IMG/VR virus record: IMGVR_UViG_3300037189_020067
Location: 1-40,806 of that record
Length of the DNA: 40,806 nt
From: a virus
Direction: 5' to 3' (one strand)
The position numbers and the translations under genes are program-made. Shown piece after piece: positions 21,181-29,018 of the stretch. How positions within the stretch are numbered: the stretch's first letter is position 1; every line of letters begins with the position of its first letter. The notes below the pieces were generated by a model. It saw only the letters and a list, made by a program, of their open reading frames with translations. It searched no databases and was not told the DNA's origin.

Positions 21181-21366
21181 ATGAAATTAAAACTAAATCA
21201 AAATCTTTCCACGCCACAAGGCAAGCTGCTTAAAGATGCAATTATTGAAATTGCCGCAGATAAAAATTCAATCCCTTTAGATTTGTTTTGGCGCAGTCGT
21301 TTGCTTGATTCAGTTATTGACAATTGCGTTGAAATAGTTTCTGAAACCTTAAAATCAAAAAAATAA
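21181..21366 (+). CDS. Mu gp38-like small tail protein (DUF2635)
   Basis: 61 residues. The LDLFWRSRLLDSVIDNCVEIV block matches the FWRRRL signature of DUF2635, the small protein encoded directly before the sheath in Mu-like phages. Role in Mu tails is undefined. It begins 71 bp after the third late motif and ends 1 bp before the sheath start. Confidence 0.75.
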   Translation: MKLKLNQNLSTPQGKLLKDAIIEIAADKNSIPLDLFWRSRLLDSVIDNCVEIVSETLKSKK

Positions 21367-21367
21367 C

Positions 21368-22921
21368 ATGGCTGCTGCATTTCCAAACGTGACTACTAAC
21401 ATTCTTTCAGCTAAAACCCCGCAAAGCGTTGATGCTCGATCAATTCTAATCGTCGGTGGAATGGTTTCAGGCACTGCTTCAAGTGGTGCTTTAGTTGATA
21501 ATTTACTTTCTACGGCAGAATTTAACGCTGCATTCGGAAGAACTTCGCATATTGCAAGAGCTGGTCGCGCTTTAATCGAGCAACTTTCGATTTCAAGAAT
21601 TAGACCAAAAGTTTCTGCAATTGGATTGACTGACAACGGAAGTGGAGTTGCCGCAACTGGAATTGTTGCTTTTACTGGAACCGCAACTGAAGCTGGCACA
21701 ATTACAGTTTATGTCGACTCAATTCGCAATGGTGCTTACAAAATTAATGTTGCCAGTGGCGCAACCGCTGCTTCTCTTGGAACTTTACTTGAAACCGCAA
21801 TCAATGCAAATTTAGATAGACCAGTAAACGCAGTAAATACTAGCGGTAGTGTTGGTTTAACTGCAATAAACAAAGGCGCAATTGGAAATTCAATAGGCTT
21901 AAAATATTCAGGTTCTGTCGCTGGAATTACAACCACTATTACAGCTTTTGCAAATGGTGCAACTAATCCAACTTTGACAGCGGTATTTGACGCAATTGCA
22001 AGCACTCGTTATTCAACAATAATCTTTCCAGCAGAATGGGGCGTTTCTACTTTAACAACTGAAACCGAAGCTAAATTCAATGTTGACAATAAAATTGTTC
22101 ACGAATTTGGCATTGTTTGTAAAAATGATACTTACGCCAATATCAATACCGCTTTAGATGCTCTAAATCAAAAAACACTCGGCTATATTCCAAATAAGCT
22201 GATTTCAGGAACTGCTCACAAAGGCGGTGCTATATTTGAGAACCCGATTGTTATTGCCGCCTATGCTGCTGCGTTACGTGAATTAAGACTTACAGTAAAT
22301 TCAAACGTATCTTCAATCACAACTAACGGGCAATCATTAGGCGGTTCTTTCTTCGCTGCAATTCCTTATCACAATACGCCATTTAGCCTATTGCCAATTA
22401 TTGAAACTGGGAATGATTTTTCTGATGCTGAAGCTTTAGAGTTGCAAAATTCTGGTGGCTGGGTGCTTAGAAATAATCCTGCAAATACTGTGATTATTTC
22501 AAATGAAGCGGTAACAACTTATAAAACTAACACGCTTGGAAACGCAGACACAACTTTCAAATACATCAATTATTTTGACACTTTAACCTTAACCGCTGAA
22601 TTTTTCTTTAATAATACAAAAGCTGATTTTTCTCAACATATTTTGACAACTGGACAATTAATTGCTGGTCGCCCGATGGTTAATAAAGAAGGATTTATCG
22701 CTGCTTTGATGGGTTATTATGCCATACTTTCGGGCATCAATGGCAATAACAATTATTGTTTATTAAGAGCTGGCACGGATCAGCAAGCAGCTTTCAAAAA
22801 AGCTTTGACTGATTCGGTAGTTATTAATCTTTCAACTGGAACTTTAACAGCCGAAGCAATTGCGAATATTACAACTCAAGTAAGAAATATTTTAGTTAAT
22901 TTTACCCCAACTTTTGAATAA
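21368..22921 (+). CDS. Contractile tail sheath protein (Mu gpL-like)
   Basis: 517 residues. The N-terminus MAAAFPNVTTNILSAKTPQSVDARSILIVGGMVSGTASSGAL, the GRTSHIARAGRALIEQ block, a Gly/Ala-rich beta insertion (about 95-200), and the C-terminal domain with FFNNTKADFSQHILTTGQLIAGRPMVNKEGFIAALM and VRNILVNFTPTFE follow Mu-type sheath proteins. It forms the contracting outer tube. This gene makes the phage a myovirus-type particle. Length is normal for Mu-like sheaths. Confidence 0.93.
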   Translation: MAAAFPNVTTNILSAKTPQSVDARSILIVGGMVSGTASSGALVDNLLSTAEFNAAFGRTSHIARAGRALIEQLSISRIRPKVSAIGLTDNGSGVAATGIVAFTGTATEAGTITVYVDSIRNGAYKINVASGATAASLGTLLETAINANLDRPVNAVNTSGSVGLTAINKGAIGNSIGLKYSGSVAGITTTITAFANGATNPTLTAVFDAIASTRYSTIIFPAEWGVSTLTTETEAKFNVDNKIVHEFGIVCKNDTYANINTALDALNQKTLGYIPNKLISGTAHKGGAIFENPIVIAAYAAALRELRLTVNSNVSSITTNGQSLGGSFFAAIPYHNTPFSLLPIIETGNDFSDAEALELQNSGGWVLRNNPANTVIISNEAVTTYKTNTLGNADTTFKYINYFDTLTLTAEFFFNNTKADFSQHILTTGQLIAGRPMVNKEGFIAALMGYYAILSGINGNNNYCLLRAGTDQQAAFKKALTDSVVINLSTGTLTAEAIANITTQVRNILVNFTPTFE

Positions 22922-22926
22922 AACAT

Positions 22927-23271
22927 ATGGCTATTTTAGATTACGGCGATCTGCAAATTAACGGCAAAGTTGAAGCTTATGAAGGCGCGATTAAAATCGA
23001 GGCTGGCTCAAAAACACGCAAAGCAAATCCGCAAATTAATGGTTCAAAAATTATCACAACTGATATTTCGACCAATTTAAGCAAAATCACAATTAAGATC
23101 CGCGTCACACCCGCTTCAAATGATAGATATGACGCGCTATACAACAATGGCGATAATAACACAATCACTTATCGCGATAAAAACTTTTCAGGATGTTTTC
23201 TCGAAATGATTCCTGAACGTGAAGACTTAGGAACTGTTGATTACGTGTTTTATGGCGATCCTGCCGTTTAA
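22927..23271 (+). CDS. Tail tube protein (Mu gpM-like)
   Basis: 114 residues, matching the Mu tube family in length and in pattern: INGKVEAYEGAIKIEAGSKTRKANPQINGSKIITTDISTNLSKITIKIRVTP near the start and ITYRDKNFSGCFLEMIPEREDLGTVDYVFYGDPA at the end. It forms the inner rigid tube. It starts 5 bp after the sheath stop. Confidence 0.9.
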   Translation: MAILDYGDLQINGKVEAYEGAIKIEAGSKTRKANPQINGSKIITTDISTNLSKITIKIRVTPASNDRYDALYNNGDNNTITYRDKNFSGCFLEMIPEREDLGTVDYVFYGDPAV

Positions 23272-23283
23272 TTTTTTTAAAAT

Positions 23284-23748
23284 ATGGACTCTTTAACTTT
23301 TGATTTATCAAAGCCAATTAAAGTTCAACTGAATGTTGATGGCAAGAATGATTTTGTTGATATTGATAAAATCTATTTTTCTGCACCAAGCTACAAACAT
23401 CGTGATTTGACAATTGGTTTAAAAAAGAAATTTATTGAAGCCGTATTTGCAATGACCGCTTCCCTTCCAAAAGATGAAGCACAAAAGCAAGTGAATGATG
23501 ACAATGGCAAATTAGACGCAAAATCAATTAAAGCCATTCTATACGCAGCTAAAGACTTTGATATTGTTTCTTTTTTTAAAAAGTTTGAAGCGTTTTTAAT
23601 TTCTGAAATTGCTTTTAAAGATGAAGAAAAAAAGCAAAAACTTGTCGCATTAGATATACAAAAGCTTGATGAATCTGATTTTGAGGAGCTATTGGCTAAA
23701 TATTTAGAGGTTTTTTTTATTGTTTCTTGGATGAAAACTCTAAGTTAG
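23284..23748 (+). CDS. Tail assembly chaperone, zero-frame product
   Basis: 154 residues, in the position of Mu gp41 between the tube and tape-measure genes. It opens with a beta segment (IKVQLNVDGKNDFVDIDKIYFSAPSYKHRD) and continues with helices, as in phage tail assembly chaperones. Near its end a run of eight T (23711-23718) in the frame GTT TTT TTT ATT provides a slippery site. Ribosomes that do not shift stop at 23746. By family it coats the tape measure during assembly. Confidence 0.82.
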   Translation: MDSLTFDLSKPIKVQLNVDGKNDFVDIDKIYFSAPSYKHRDLTIGLKKKFIEAVFAMTASLPKDEAQKQVNDDNGKLDAKSIKAILYAAKDFDIVSFFKKFEAFLISEIAFKDEEKKQKLVALDIQKLDESDFEELLAKYLEVFFIVSWMKTLS

Positions 23749-23891
23749 AATCTTTGGTTTGTAATTTAGCTCTTTTCTACAAAGGCGCGGCAAGTTTTGA
23801 ATGGTTAGAAAGCTTGCCAATTCCAAAGCTTTTAAGACTTAATGAAGAAGCAAGTAAAATCAACGAAGCAATGAAATCAAAAGAGAAATAA
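23712..23891 (+). CDS. Minus-one frameshift extension of the tail chaperone
   Basis: After T TTT TTT (23712-23718) a -1 slip continues as YCFLDENSKLESLVCNLALF... to the TAA at 23889-23891, giving a fused product of about 202 residues. The extension has no credible start of its own, fills the whole gap up to the tape-measure gene (2 bp left), and is helical and charged (LRLNEEASKINEAMKSKEK). Frameshifted chaperone pairs are a conserved feature of long-tailed phages. The shift itself is inferred from frame and slippery run. Confidence 0.82.
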   Translation, partial: FFYCFLDENSKLESLVCNLALFYKGAASFEWLESLPIPKLLRLNEEASKINEAMKSKEK

Positions 23892-23893
23892 AG

Positions 23894-25357
23894 ATGTTTC
23901 AAATAAAATATGTCTATGATTTAGTTGATAAAATCAGCCCTAAACTCAAAACAATCCAAACTAATTTAAAAGCTACAGCTGACAAGGTTACTGATAATGG
24001 AGCTGTAATGGCGAAAGGCTTTGACAAAATGGTCAGTAGTTTAAATAAAACGGGAAATTCTTTAAAAAGCGCAAGTTTTAATTTAGCCCCGATTTCTGTT
24101 GCAATGGGTGGTTTAGGCATAAAAGCTTTATCTTCTTCTGCTAATATGGAAACCTTAGCAATTCAATTAGAAATACTTACTGGCTCGGCAGAAAAAGGAA
24201 AAAAATTATTTTCTGATCTTAACCAATACGCAGCTGCAACTCCCTTTCAATTACCTGAAATAGTCAAATCAACAAGAACATTGCTAGGCTCAAATATAGC
24301 TTTAGAAAAGGCTACATCTACAATTGAAATGCTTGGTGATGTTTCTGCTGGTTCTGGAGGTGATTTGCAAAGTTTAGCTGTAGTTTTCGGGCAAGTTGCT
24401 GGAATGACTAGATTACAAGGTCAGGATGCAATGCAATTCATTTCAAATGGGATACCTATTTGGGCTTTGCTTGAAAAATCAACTGGAAAGACTGTTAAAA
24501 CTTTAAGAGATATGGGCAGTAAGGGGCAAATATCTTTTAAAATGGTTGAGGATGCTTTAACAAAAGCGACATTAGCTGGCGGGATGTATTATCAGGCTAC
24601 GGAAAAATTATCTACATCGCTTTCAGGACTCTACTCTACTTTAAAAGATCAGGTAAATCTTGCTTTCGCAGAACTTGGCAATGAAATGGTTAAGGCTGTT
24701 GATATTAAAAAACTAATCAAAGACTTAGGTGAATTTGCTGGGAAGTTAACCTCTTATTTTAAATCTTTATCTCCTGAAACTAAAAAATTTATCACTTATG
24801 CAGTAATTTTGGGCGGAGTCCTAGCTCCTGTTTTAGCGACAATTGGTTTTATGTCAATTGGAATAGCTGCGCTTGCAACTTCTTTTAGTTTTTTAAATAG
24901 AATTATTCTGGCAAATCCAATTATTGCTTTTATTGCTGCAATGGTTTTACTTTATAATACTTGGGATGATTTTAGAATTGTAGTAGATTGGGTTGCTGAA
25001 TCTATAGTTGGAATTTTTACTACTGAATGGACTGCTCCATTTATTAACGCTTTAAAAGATGCTTGGGAATGGCTTGATAAAATTTTAGAAAAAACAAAAC
25101 CTCTTAGCAATTTTTTTTCTAATGCAAAATTAATTATTAGCACAGGAGCAGATGCTATTAATACGAAATTAGATGAAAAAGCTGGAATAGTTAGAGATAG
25201 CTTTTCAGCAAATATCAACCAACAACAACAATTAATTGCTGGTGGTCAAATGGACATCAACATTAAAGGGTTGCCAAAAGGTTCAAATTCAAACTTCACT
25301 CCTGCGCCTAAAAGCTTTATGAATATTGGAGTCAATTCAGTTTATGCAGGTGGCTAA
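23894..25357 (+). CDS. Tail tape measure protein
   Basis: 487 residues. Residues about 80-250 contain the tape-measure domain: ANMETLAIQLEILTGSAEKGKKLFSDLNQYAAATPFQLPEIVKSTRTLLG, MLGDVSAGSGGDLQSLAVVFGQVAGMTRLQGQDAMQFISNGIPIW, and KMVEDALTKAT. Two hydrophobic segments follow (about 299-330 and 338-356), as is common for proteins ejected into the membrane. At about 0.15 nm per residue the tail would be near 70 nm, rather short (inference). The start is 2 bp after the chaperone extension; its TAA overlaps the next ATG. Confidence 0.93.
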   Translation: MFQIKYVYDLVDKISPKLKTIQTNLKATADKVTDNGAVMAKGFDKMVSSLNKTGNSLKSASFNLAPISVAMGGLGIKALSSSANMETLAIQLEILTGSAEKGKKLFSDLNQYAAATPFQLPEIVKSTRTLLGSNIALEKATSTIEMLGDVSAGSGGDLQSLAVVFGQVAGMTRLQGQDAMQFISNGIPIWALLEKSTGKTVKTLRDMGSKGQISFKMVEDALTKATLAGGMYYQATEKLSTSLSGLYSTLKDQVNLAFAELGNEMVKAVDIKKLIKDLGEFAGKLTSYFKSLSPETKKFITYAVILGGVLAPVLATIGFMSIGIAALATSFSFLNRIILANPIIAFIAAMVLLYNTWDDFRIVVDWVAESIVGIFTTEWTAPFINALKDAWEWLDKILEKTKPLSNFFSNAKLIISTGADAINTKLDEKAGIVRDSFSANINQQQQLIAGGQMDINIKGLPKGSNSNFTPAPKSFMNIGVNSVYAGG

Positions 25358-26550
25358 TGACAATTTTTAACATTGCTAGATTACCAACCGCAAGTTTTAA
25401 AGGCGTTGAATTTGCCTATCAAGACACAAGCGTTGATGGTGGCCGCAAAACAATTTCTCATGAATATCCAAACCGCAAAGAGCGTTACGTTGAAGACTTA
25501 GGGGGAATTGAAAAGAAATTCTCAATAACTGCATTGACTGACAACAACGTTTCTTTTGACGACAGAGATGCTTTAATTGAAGTCTTGGAGAGTTCGGGTA
25601 TTGGCACTTTAATTCATCCTACTTTTGGCTCGCAAAGCGTTGTTTGTGTTGGCTATAATGTAAGCGATAATGTCAACGAGCTTGGCATTTCTAAATTTAC
25701 TTTAAATTTTGAGGTTGCTTCTTTAAATATTTTGCCTTTCAAGCTAGACGGTAACAAAGGCTTTTTAGCTAATTTAAAAAGCAAAATTCTTGGTAAAAAT
25801 GAAGCTGTTTTTGATAAAGAATGGAAAAATGTTGTTAAAGCCAAAGCAAAATTTGATTCTGCAGTCAAAACAACAAAGCAGGTTGCAAATCAAATAAATC
25901 GAGCTTCAAGATTAGTGCAAGGTGCTGCTGATTCAATTGGCGACGCAACGACTGCATTAAATCAAATTGTAAATTCTGCTAATTCTTTAGTTCAAAGTCC
26001 GTCAAAATTGGCAGCTAATTTAAGAGCCTCTTTTAATAATCTTTCTGTAGGCTACAATTCGGCAAAAGATGTTTTTGTTGTTATGTCAAATCTTTTTGGC
26101 TTCGACCAAAGAGACCGCGTTTCAAATGGCAATTCTCAATTGCAGCAAGATATAAAATCAAACCAAGACCAGCTAAACAATTTTGTAAATGCTGCGGCGA
26201 TGGCGATTGCTTACAATGCTGCGGCAAATATTGATTATGCAACTTTGCAAGATTTAAATTCTGTAAATTTAAAACTAGAAGCTGGCTTTGCTACGCTTCC
26301 CTCAAATTTAGATAAAGATATTTACCAACTTCTTTTAGATATGCGGGTTGAAGCGACCAATATTTTTTCGCAATTGTCAATTAGCTTGCCAAACATAATC
26401 GACTACGAACAAATCAACCCAATTTCTTTAAATAATTTAGTTTATTCTTTTTACGGATCACTTGATTTAAAAGAAAATATCCGCCAGCTAAATCAATTTG
26501 GCGACACGAGCCGCATTCAAGGCAATATCAAACTTTTAAGCAATGTCTGA
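25357..26550 (+). CDS. Tail/DNA-circularisation protein (Mu gpN-like)
   Basis: 397 residues. The N-terminal 130 residues (LPTASFKGVEFAYQDTSVDGGRKTISHEYPNRKERYVEDLGG... FSITALTDNNVSFDDRDALIEVLESSGIGTLIHPTFGSQSVVCVGYNVSDN) are the DNA-circularisation N-terminal domain of Mu gpN and relatives, now viewed as a baseplate/tail-tip hub component despite the name. The remainder is helical and Asn/Ser-rich. It overlaps the tape measure by one base and the gpP-like gene by 8 bp. Confidence 0.9.
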   Translation: MTIFNIARLPTASFKGVEFAYQDTSVDGGRKTISHEYPNRKERYVEDLGGIEKKFSITALTDNNVSFDDRDALIEVLESSGIGTLIHPTFGSQSVVCVGYNVSDNVNELGISKFTLNFEVASLNILPFKLDGNKGFLANLKSKILGKNEAVFDKEWKNVVKAKAKFDSAVKTTKQVANQINRASRLVQGAADSIGDATTALNQIVNSANSLVQSPSKLAANLRASFNNLSVGYNSAKDVFVVMSNLFGFDQRDRVSNGNSQLQQDIKSNQDQLNNFVNAAAMAIAYNAAANIDYATLQDLNSVNLKLEAGFATLPSNLDKDIYQLLLDMRVEATNIFSQLSISLPNIIDYEQINPISLNNLVYSFYGSLDLKENIRQLNQFGDTSRIQGNIKLLSNV

Positions 26551-27649
26551 TTTAACTTTAGAAGTAAACGGCATAAAATACCAAGGATTTACTGATGCTT
26601 TGGTGAATAGATCTGTTGAAAATCTTGCAAGTCAATTTTCATTTTCAACAACAATCAAAGATTCTTTTGATTTTATGTCGGGAGTTTTTGGCAAAATTCA
26701 AAATGATTTAAAAGCTCAAGATTTTGTTAAAATTCTTATTGATGATAATTCTGTTATGTCTGGTTTCATTGAAGATTTAGACATAAGCTATTCTTCAAGT
26801 AGTCACTCAATTTCAGTTTCGGGTCGAGATAAAACTGGTGATTTAATTGATAGTTCGATAATTCCAAAGCAATATTTCCAACGTAATTTTGTTCGGCTTT
26901 TAGAGACTGTTTTAAGTGATAATGGGCATTCAATCGCCGTTATTAATGACGTTGCTGATTTAAGCACTTTAGGCGCAAAAGAAGTAATTACCGCAGAAAA
27001 GGGCGACACAATCGCCGCTTTTATGGATAGATACGCCAAAAAATTACAAGTTCTTCTGGTTACAAATGCAGATGGTGATTTAGTAATTACCCGCGAAGGC
27101 AGTGATTTAGCTGTTGGTCGATTAGTTCAAGAAATTAATGGTAATAATAACAATATTCTTTCGGCTTCAATTAATATAAGCACCACAGAGCGTTACAGAT
27201 TTTTTGAGATTTACTCTTCAAAGGGTAATGATGATTTTATTGCTCAAACTGTTGGGCAAAGCGGAATAGCAATTGATAGTTCAATTAGAGCGACCAGAAG
27301 AAAGCGGGTAAATATGTCGGCTGATACGGAATCAGTATCTTTAAAAAATCTAGCTAAGTGGTATGTCAATATAAGGCGCGCGAAAGGCTCCCGCTATAAT
27401 TGCCGCGTTCAAGGTTTTTATACGAATAGAAATAGTGGCTTGCTTTGGCAGCCAAACACTTTGGTTCAAGTTAAAGATGAATTATGTCAAGTAAGTGGAC
27501 AATTCTTAATTCAGGGAGTTTCTTTTGTTAAAAATTTGCAAGGCTGCTTTACTGATTTGTCAATTGTAGAACAGGGCGCATTTTCAATTGAAGGCGCAAA
27601 TATTGCTGATGGAAGCAGCTTTGCAACTGATTTAATTGCTAAGCCTTAA
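26543..27649 (+). CDS. Baseplate hub protein (Mu gpP-like)
   Basis: 368 residues. Features of the gpD/gpP hub family are visible: the N-terminal LTLEVNGIKYQGFTDALVNRSVENLASQFSFSTTIKD, then FVKILIDDNSVMSGFIEDLDISYSSSSHSISVSGRDKTGDLIDSS, the LysM-like AEKGDTIAAFMDRYAKKLQVLLVTNADGDLVI, and the C-terminal W-x-PNTLVQVKDELCQVSGQFLIQGV. It forms the trimeric hub to which the spike attaches. It is convergent with the minus-strand pair that follows (4-bp overlap). Confidence 0.92.
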   Translation: MSDLTLEVNGIKYQGFTDALVNRSVENLASQFSFSTTIKDSFDFMSGVFGKIQNDLKAQDFVKILIDDNSVMSGFIEDLDISYSSSSHSISVSGRDKTGDLIDSSIIPKQYFQRNFVRLLETVLSDNGHSIAVINDVADLSTLGAKEVITAEKGDTIAAFMDRYAKKLQVLLVTNADGDLVITREGSDLAVGRLVQEINGNNNNILSASINISTTERYRFFEIYSSKGNDDFIAQTVGQSGIAIDSSIRATRRKRVNMSADTESVSLKNLAKWYVNIRRAKGSRYNCRVQGFYTNRNSGLLWQPNTLVQVKDELCQVSGQFLIQGVSFVKNLQGCFTDLSIVEQGAFSIEGANIADGSSFATDLIAKP

Positions 27650-27975
27650 TTAGCTGCCATATTTATATTTAATTCCATTAATTTTGCTTTCTTAATATGT
27701 CTGATATTCTTTTCATTTTCTTCTTCATCAACAAGAAACGCAAATCCTAATTTTAAATCATTTTTAAAGTCTATTTTGATTTTATCTTCTTGATATTCTA
27801 TTTCCTCAAAATATGCACCAATTTTATCGCTATATACTTTACACTTACCAATAACCTCGCCCCAATTTAATCTTACTGGCAAGAATTTATCTTCTATTTC
27901 AAAGCAATCTTTTTCAAAAACATCGCTGTCTTGCTCATTGTAAGGTTGGTTATATTTTATAAAATAAATTTTCAT
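27646..27975 (-). CDS. Hypothetical protein next to the inverted spike gene
   Basis: 109 residues, acidic (EQDSDVFEKDCFEIEDKF, EEIEYQEDKIKID, DEEENEKNIRH), beta-alpha by eye. It lies 23 bp downstream of the spike gene on the same strand, so it may be co-transcribed with it. No resemblance to Mu baseplate proteins is evident. It may be an accessory gene that came with the inversion. Confidence 0.65.
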   Translation of the reverse strand: MKIYFIKYNQPYNEQDSDVFEKDCFEIEDKFLPVRLNWGEVIGKCKVYSDKIGAYFEEIEYQEDKIKIDFKNDLKLGFAFLVDEEENEKNIRHIKKAKLMELNINMAAN

Positions 27976-27998
27976 TTTATTTTTTGTTATTTTGTGTT

Positions 27999-28505
27999 TT
28001 AAGGTGCAATAAATCCATGCGCTCTCATAGCTATTAAAATTAAATCAACAACTGCATGAAGTTGATTTAATCCAGCTAATGGATTAGCAATTGCTGGTTG
28101 CTGTTCTTTTAAAACTTGCACTCCATTAACTTTATAAACTCCACTTGTATTGATATTGCCAACTGCATTAATCAGGCCAGAAAAAAGAGCCGAACTGCAA
28201 CTTATTTCAATATCACCATTTTTCTTAAAAGTAATTTTATTTCCAGCAGCAAAATTACCAACTGCTTTTTCGCCAGCTTCTAAAATTGGCTGAAGCAAAG
28301 GATTATATGGCACGGCAAAGGCACTTGTTTTGCTACCTTGTGGATAAAAAAGTGCAACTAGACTTCCTTTGTCAATTATTGGATTGCTGGCATCACCATA
28401 TGGATGCAAGATTAAAATATTATCTAAAATCTCACCTTCAAAAGTCTTTACCTTACATCTAAGCCCGCCGTTGCTTATGCTTAGAAGTTGCGCTTTGCTA
28501 ATCAT
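27999..28505 (-). CDS. Baseplate spike / gpV-type protein (Mu gp45-like), inverted
   Basis: 168 residues. An N-terminal OB-fold-like part (ISNGGLRCKVKTFEGEILDNILILHPYGDASNPIIDKGSLVALFYPQGSKTSAFAVPY), then AAGNKITFKKNGDIEISCSSAL, a triple-helix-type segment (INAVGNINTSGVYKVNGVQVL), matches Mu gp45, the membrane-piercing spike. In Mu-like phages this gene is co-directional between gpP and gp46; here it keeps that place but lies on the minus strand. Its ATG is 5 bp from the late motif copy 4. The C-terminus (LHAVVDLILIAMRAHGFIAP) is helical, not the usual His-rich metal tip. Confidence 0.85.
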   Translation of the reverse strand: MISKAQLLSISNGGLRCKVKTFEGEILDNILILHPYGDASNPIIDKGSLVALFYPQGSKTSAFAVPYNPLLQPILEAGEKAVGNFAAGNKITFKKNGDIEISCSSALFSGLINAVGNINTSGVYKVNGVQVLKEQQPAIANPLAGLNQLHAVVDLILIAMRAHGFIAP

Positions 28506-28510
28506 AAAAA

Positions 28511-28526
28511 TCTTGGTTTTCGGATT
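28511..28526 (+). promoter_or_regulatory. Late-region motif TCTTGGTTTTCGGATT, copy 4
   Basis: Identical to the copies at 15861 and 21110, and with copy 2 it shares four more bases on the left (AAAATCTTGG). It lies between the inverted spike gene and the gp46-like gene, with the core 63 bp before the latter's start. As at 15861, it stands exactly where rightward transcription must resume after a minus-strand block. Confidence 0.62.
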
Positions 28527-28577
28527 TTGTTTTTTGCGATTTAAAAAATACTTTTAATCAAACAATTTTTCTAAATT

Positions 28578-29018
28578 ATGGCAATCGATTTAAAACTCAA
28601 GCAAGATTCAAACGGAGATTGGGATATTGATTTTGCCAACGGCAATTTTGAATTGACTTATGGTTTAGATTCGGCTGTTTATATGTCGGTTTTTTGCGAA
28701 AAAAGAGCATCTAGTTCTCAAGTTTCAGAGCCTAATTTAAGGCGCGGACATTTTACAAACGAATTTTCTAAAATAGAAGGCTATCAAGTTGGCTCACTGT
28801 TTTGGCTATATACCCAGCAAGCTAAAAATACGGATAGTAATTTAAGACTACTCGAAGGCGCAGCTAGTGACGGCTTGGCTTGGATGATTGAAGATAATAT
28901 TTTTTCAAAAGTAAAAGTAAAAGCAACAAGATCAATTTCTACAATCCAACTTGAAATCGAACCTATAAATAAACTTCAAAAGAATAGTCGATATTATAAT
29001 TTATTTGCTGCGATATGA
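28578..29018 (+). CDS. Baseplate wedge protein (Mu gp46-like)
   Basis: 146 residues. LKLKQDSNGDWDIDFANGNFELTYGLDSAVYMSVFCEKRASSSQVSEPNLRRGHFTNEF, GYQVGSLFWLYTQQAKNTDSNLRLLEGAASDGLAWMIEDNI and the closing VKATRSISTIQLEIEP match the gp46 family of Mu-like phages, a counterpart of T4 gp25 in the wedge. It starts 67 bp after late motif copy 4 and overlaps the gp47-like gene by 4 bp. Confidence 0.88.
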   Translation: MAIDLKLKQDSNGDWDIDFANGNFELTYGLDSAVYMSVFCEKRASSSQVSEPNLRRGHFTNEFSKIEGYQVGSLFWLYTQQAKNTDSNLRLLEGAASDGLAWMIEDNIFSKVKVKATRSISTIQLEIEPINKLQKNSRYYNLFAAI

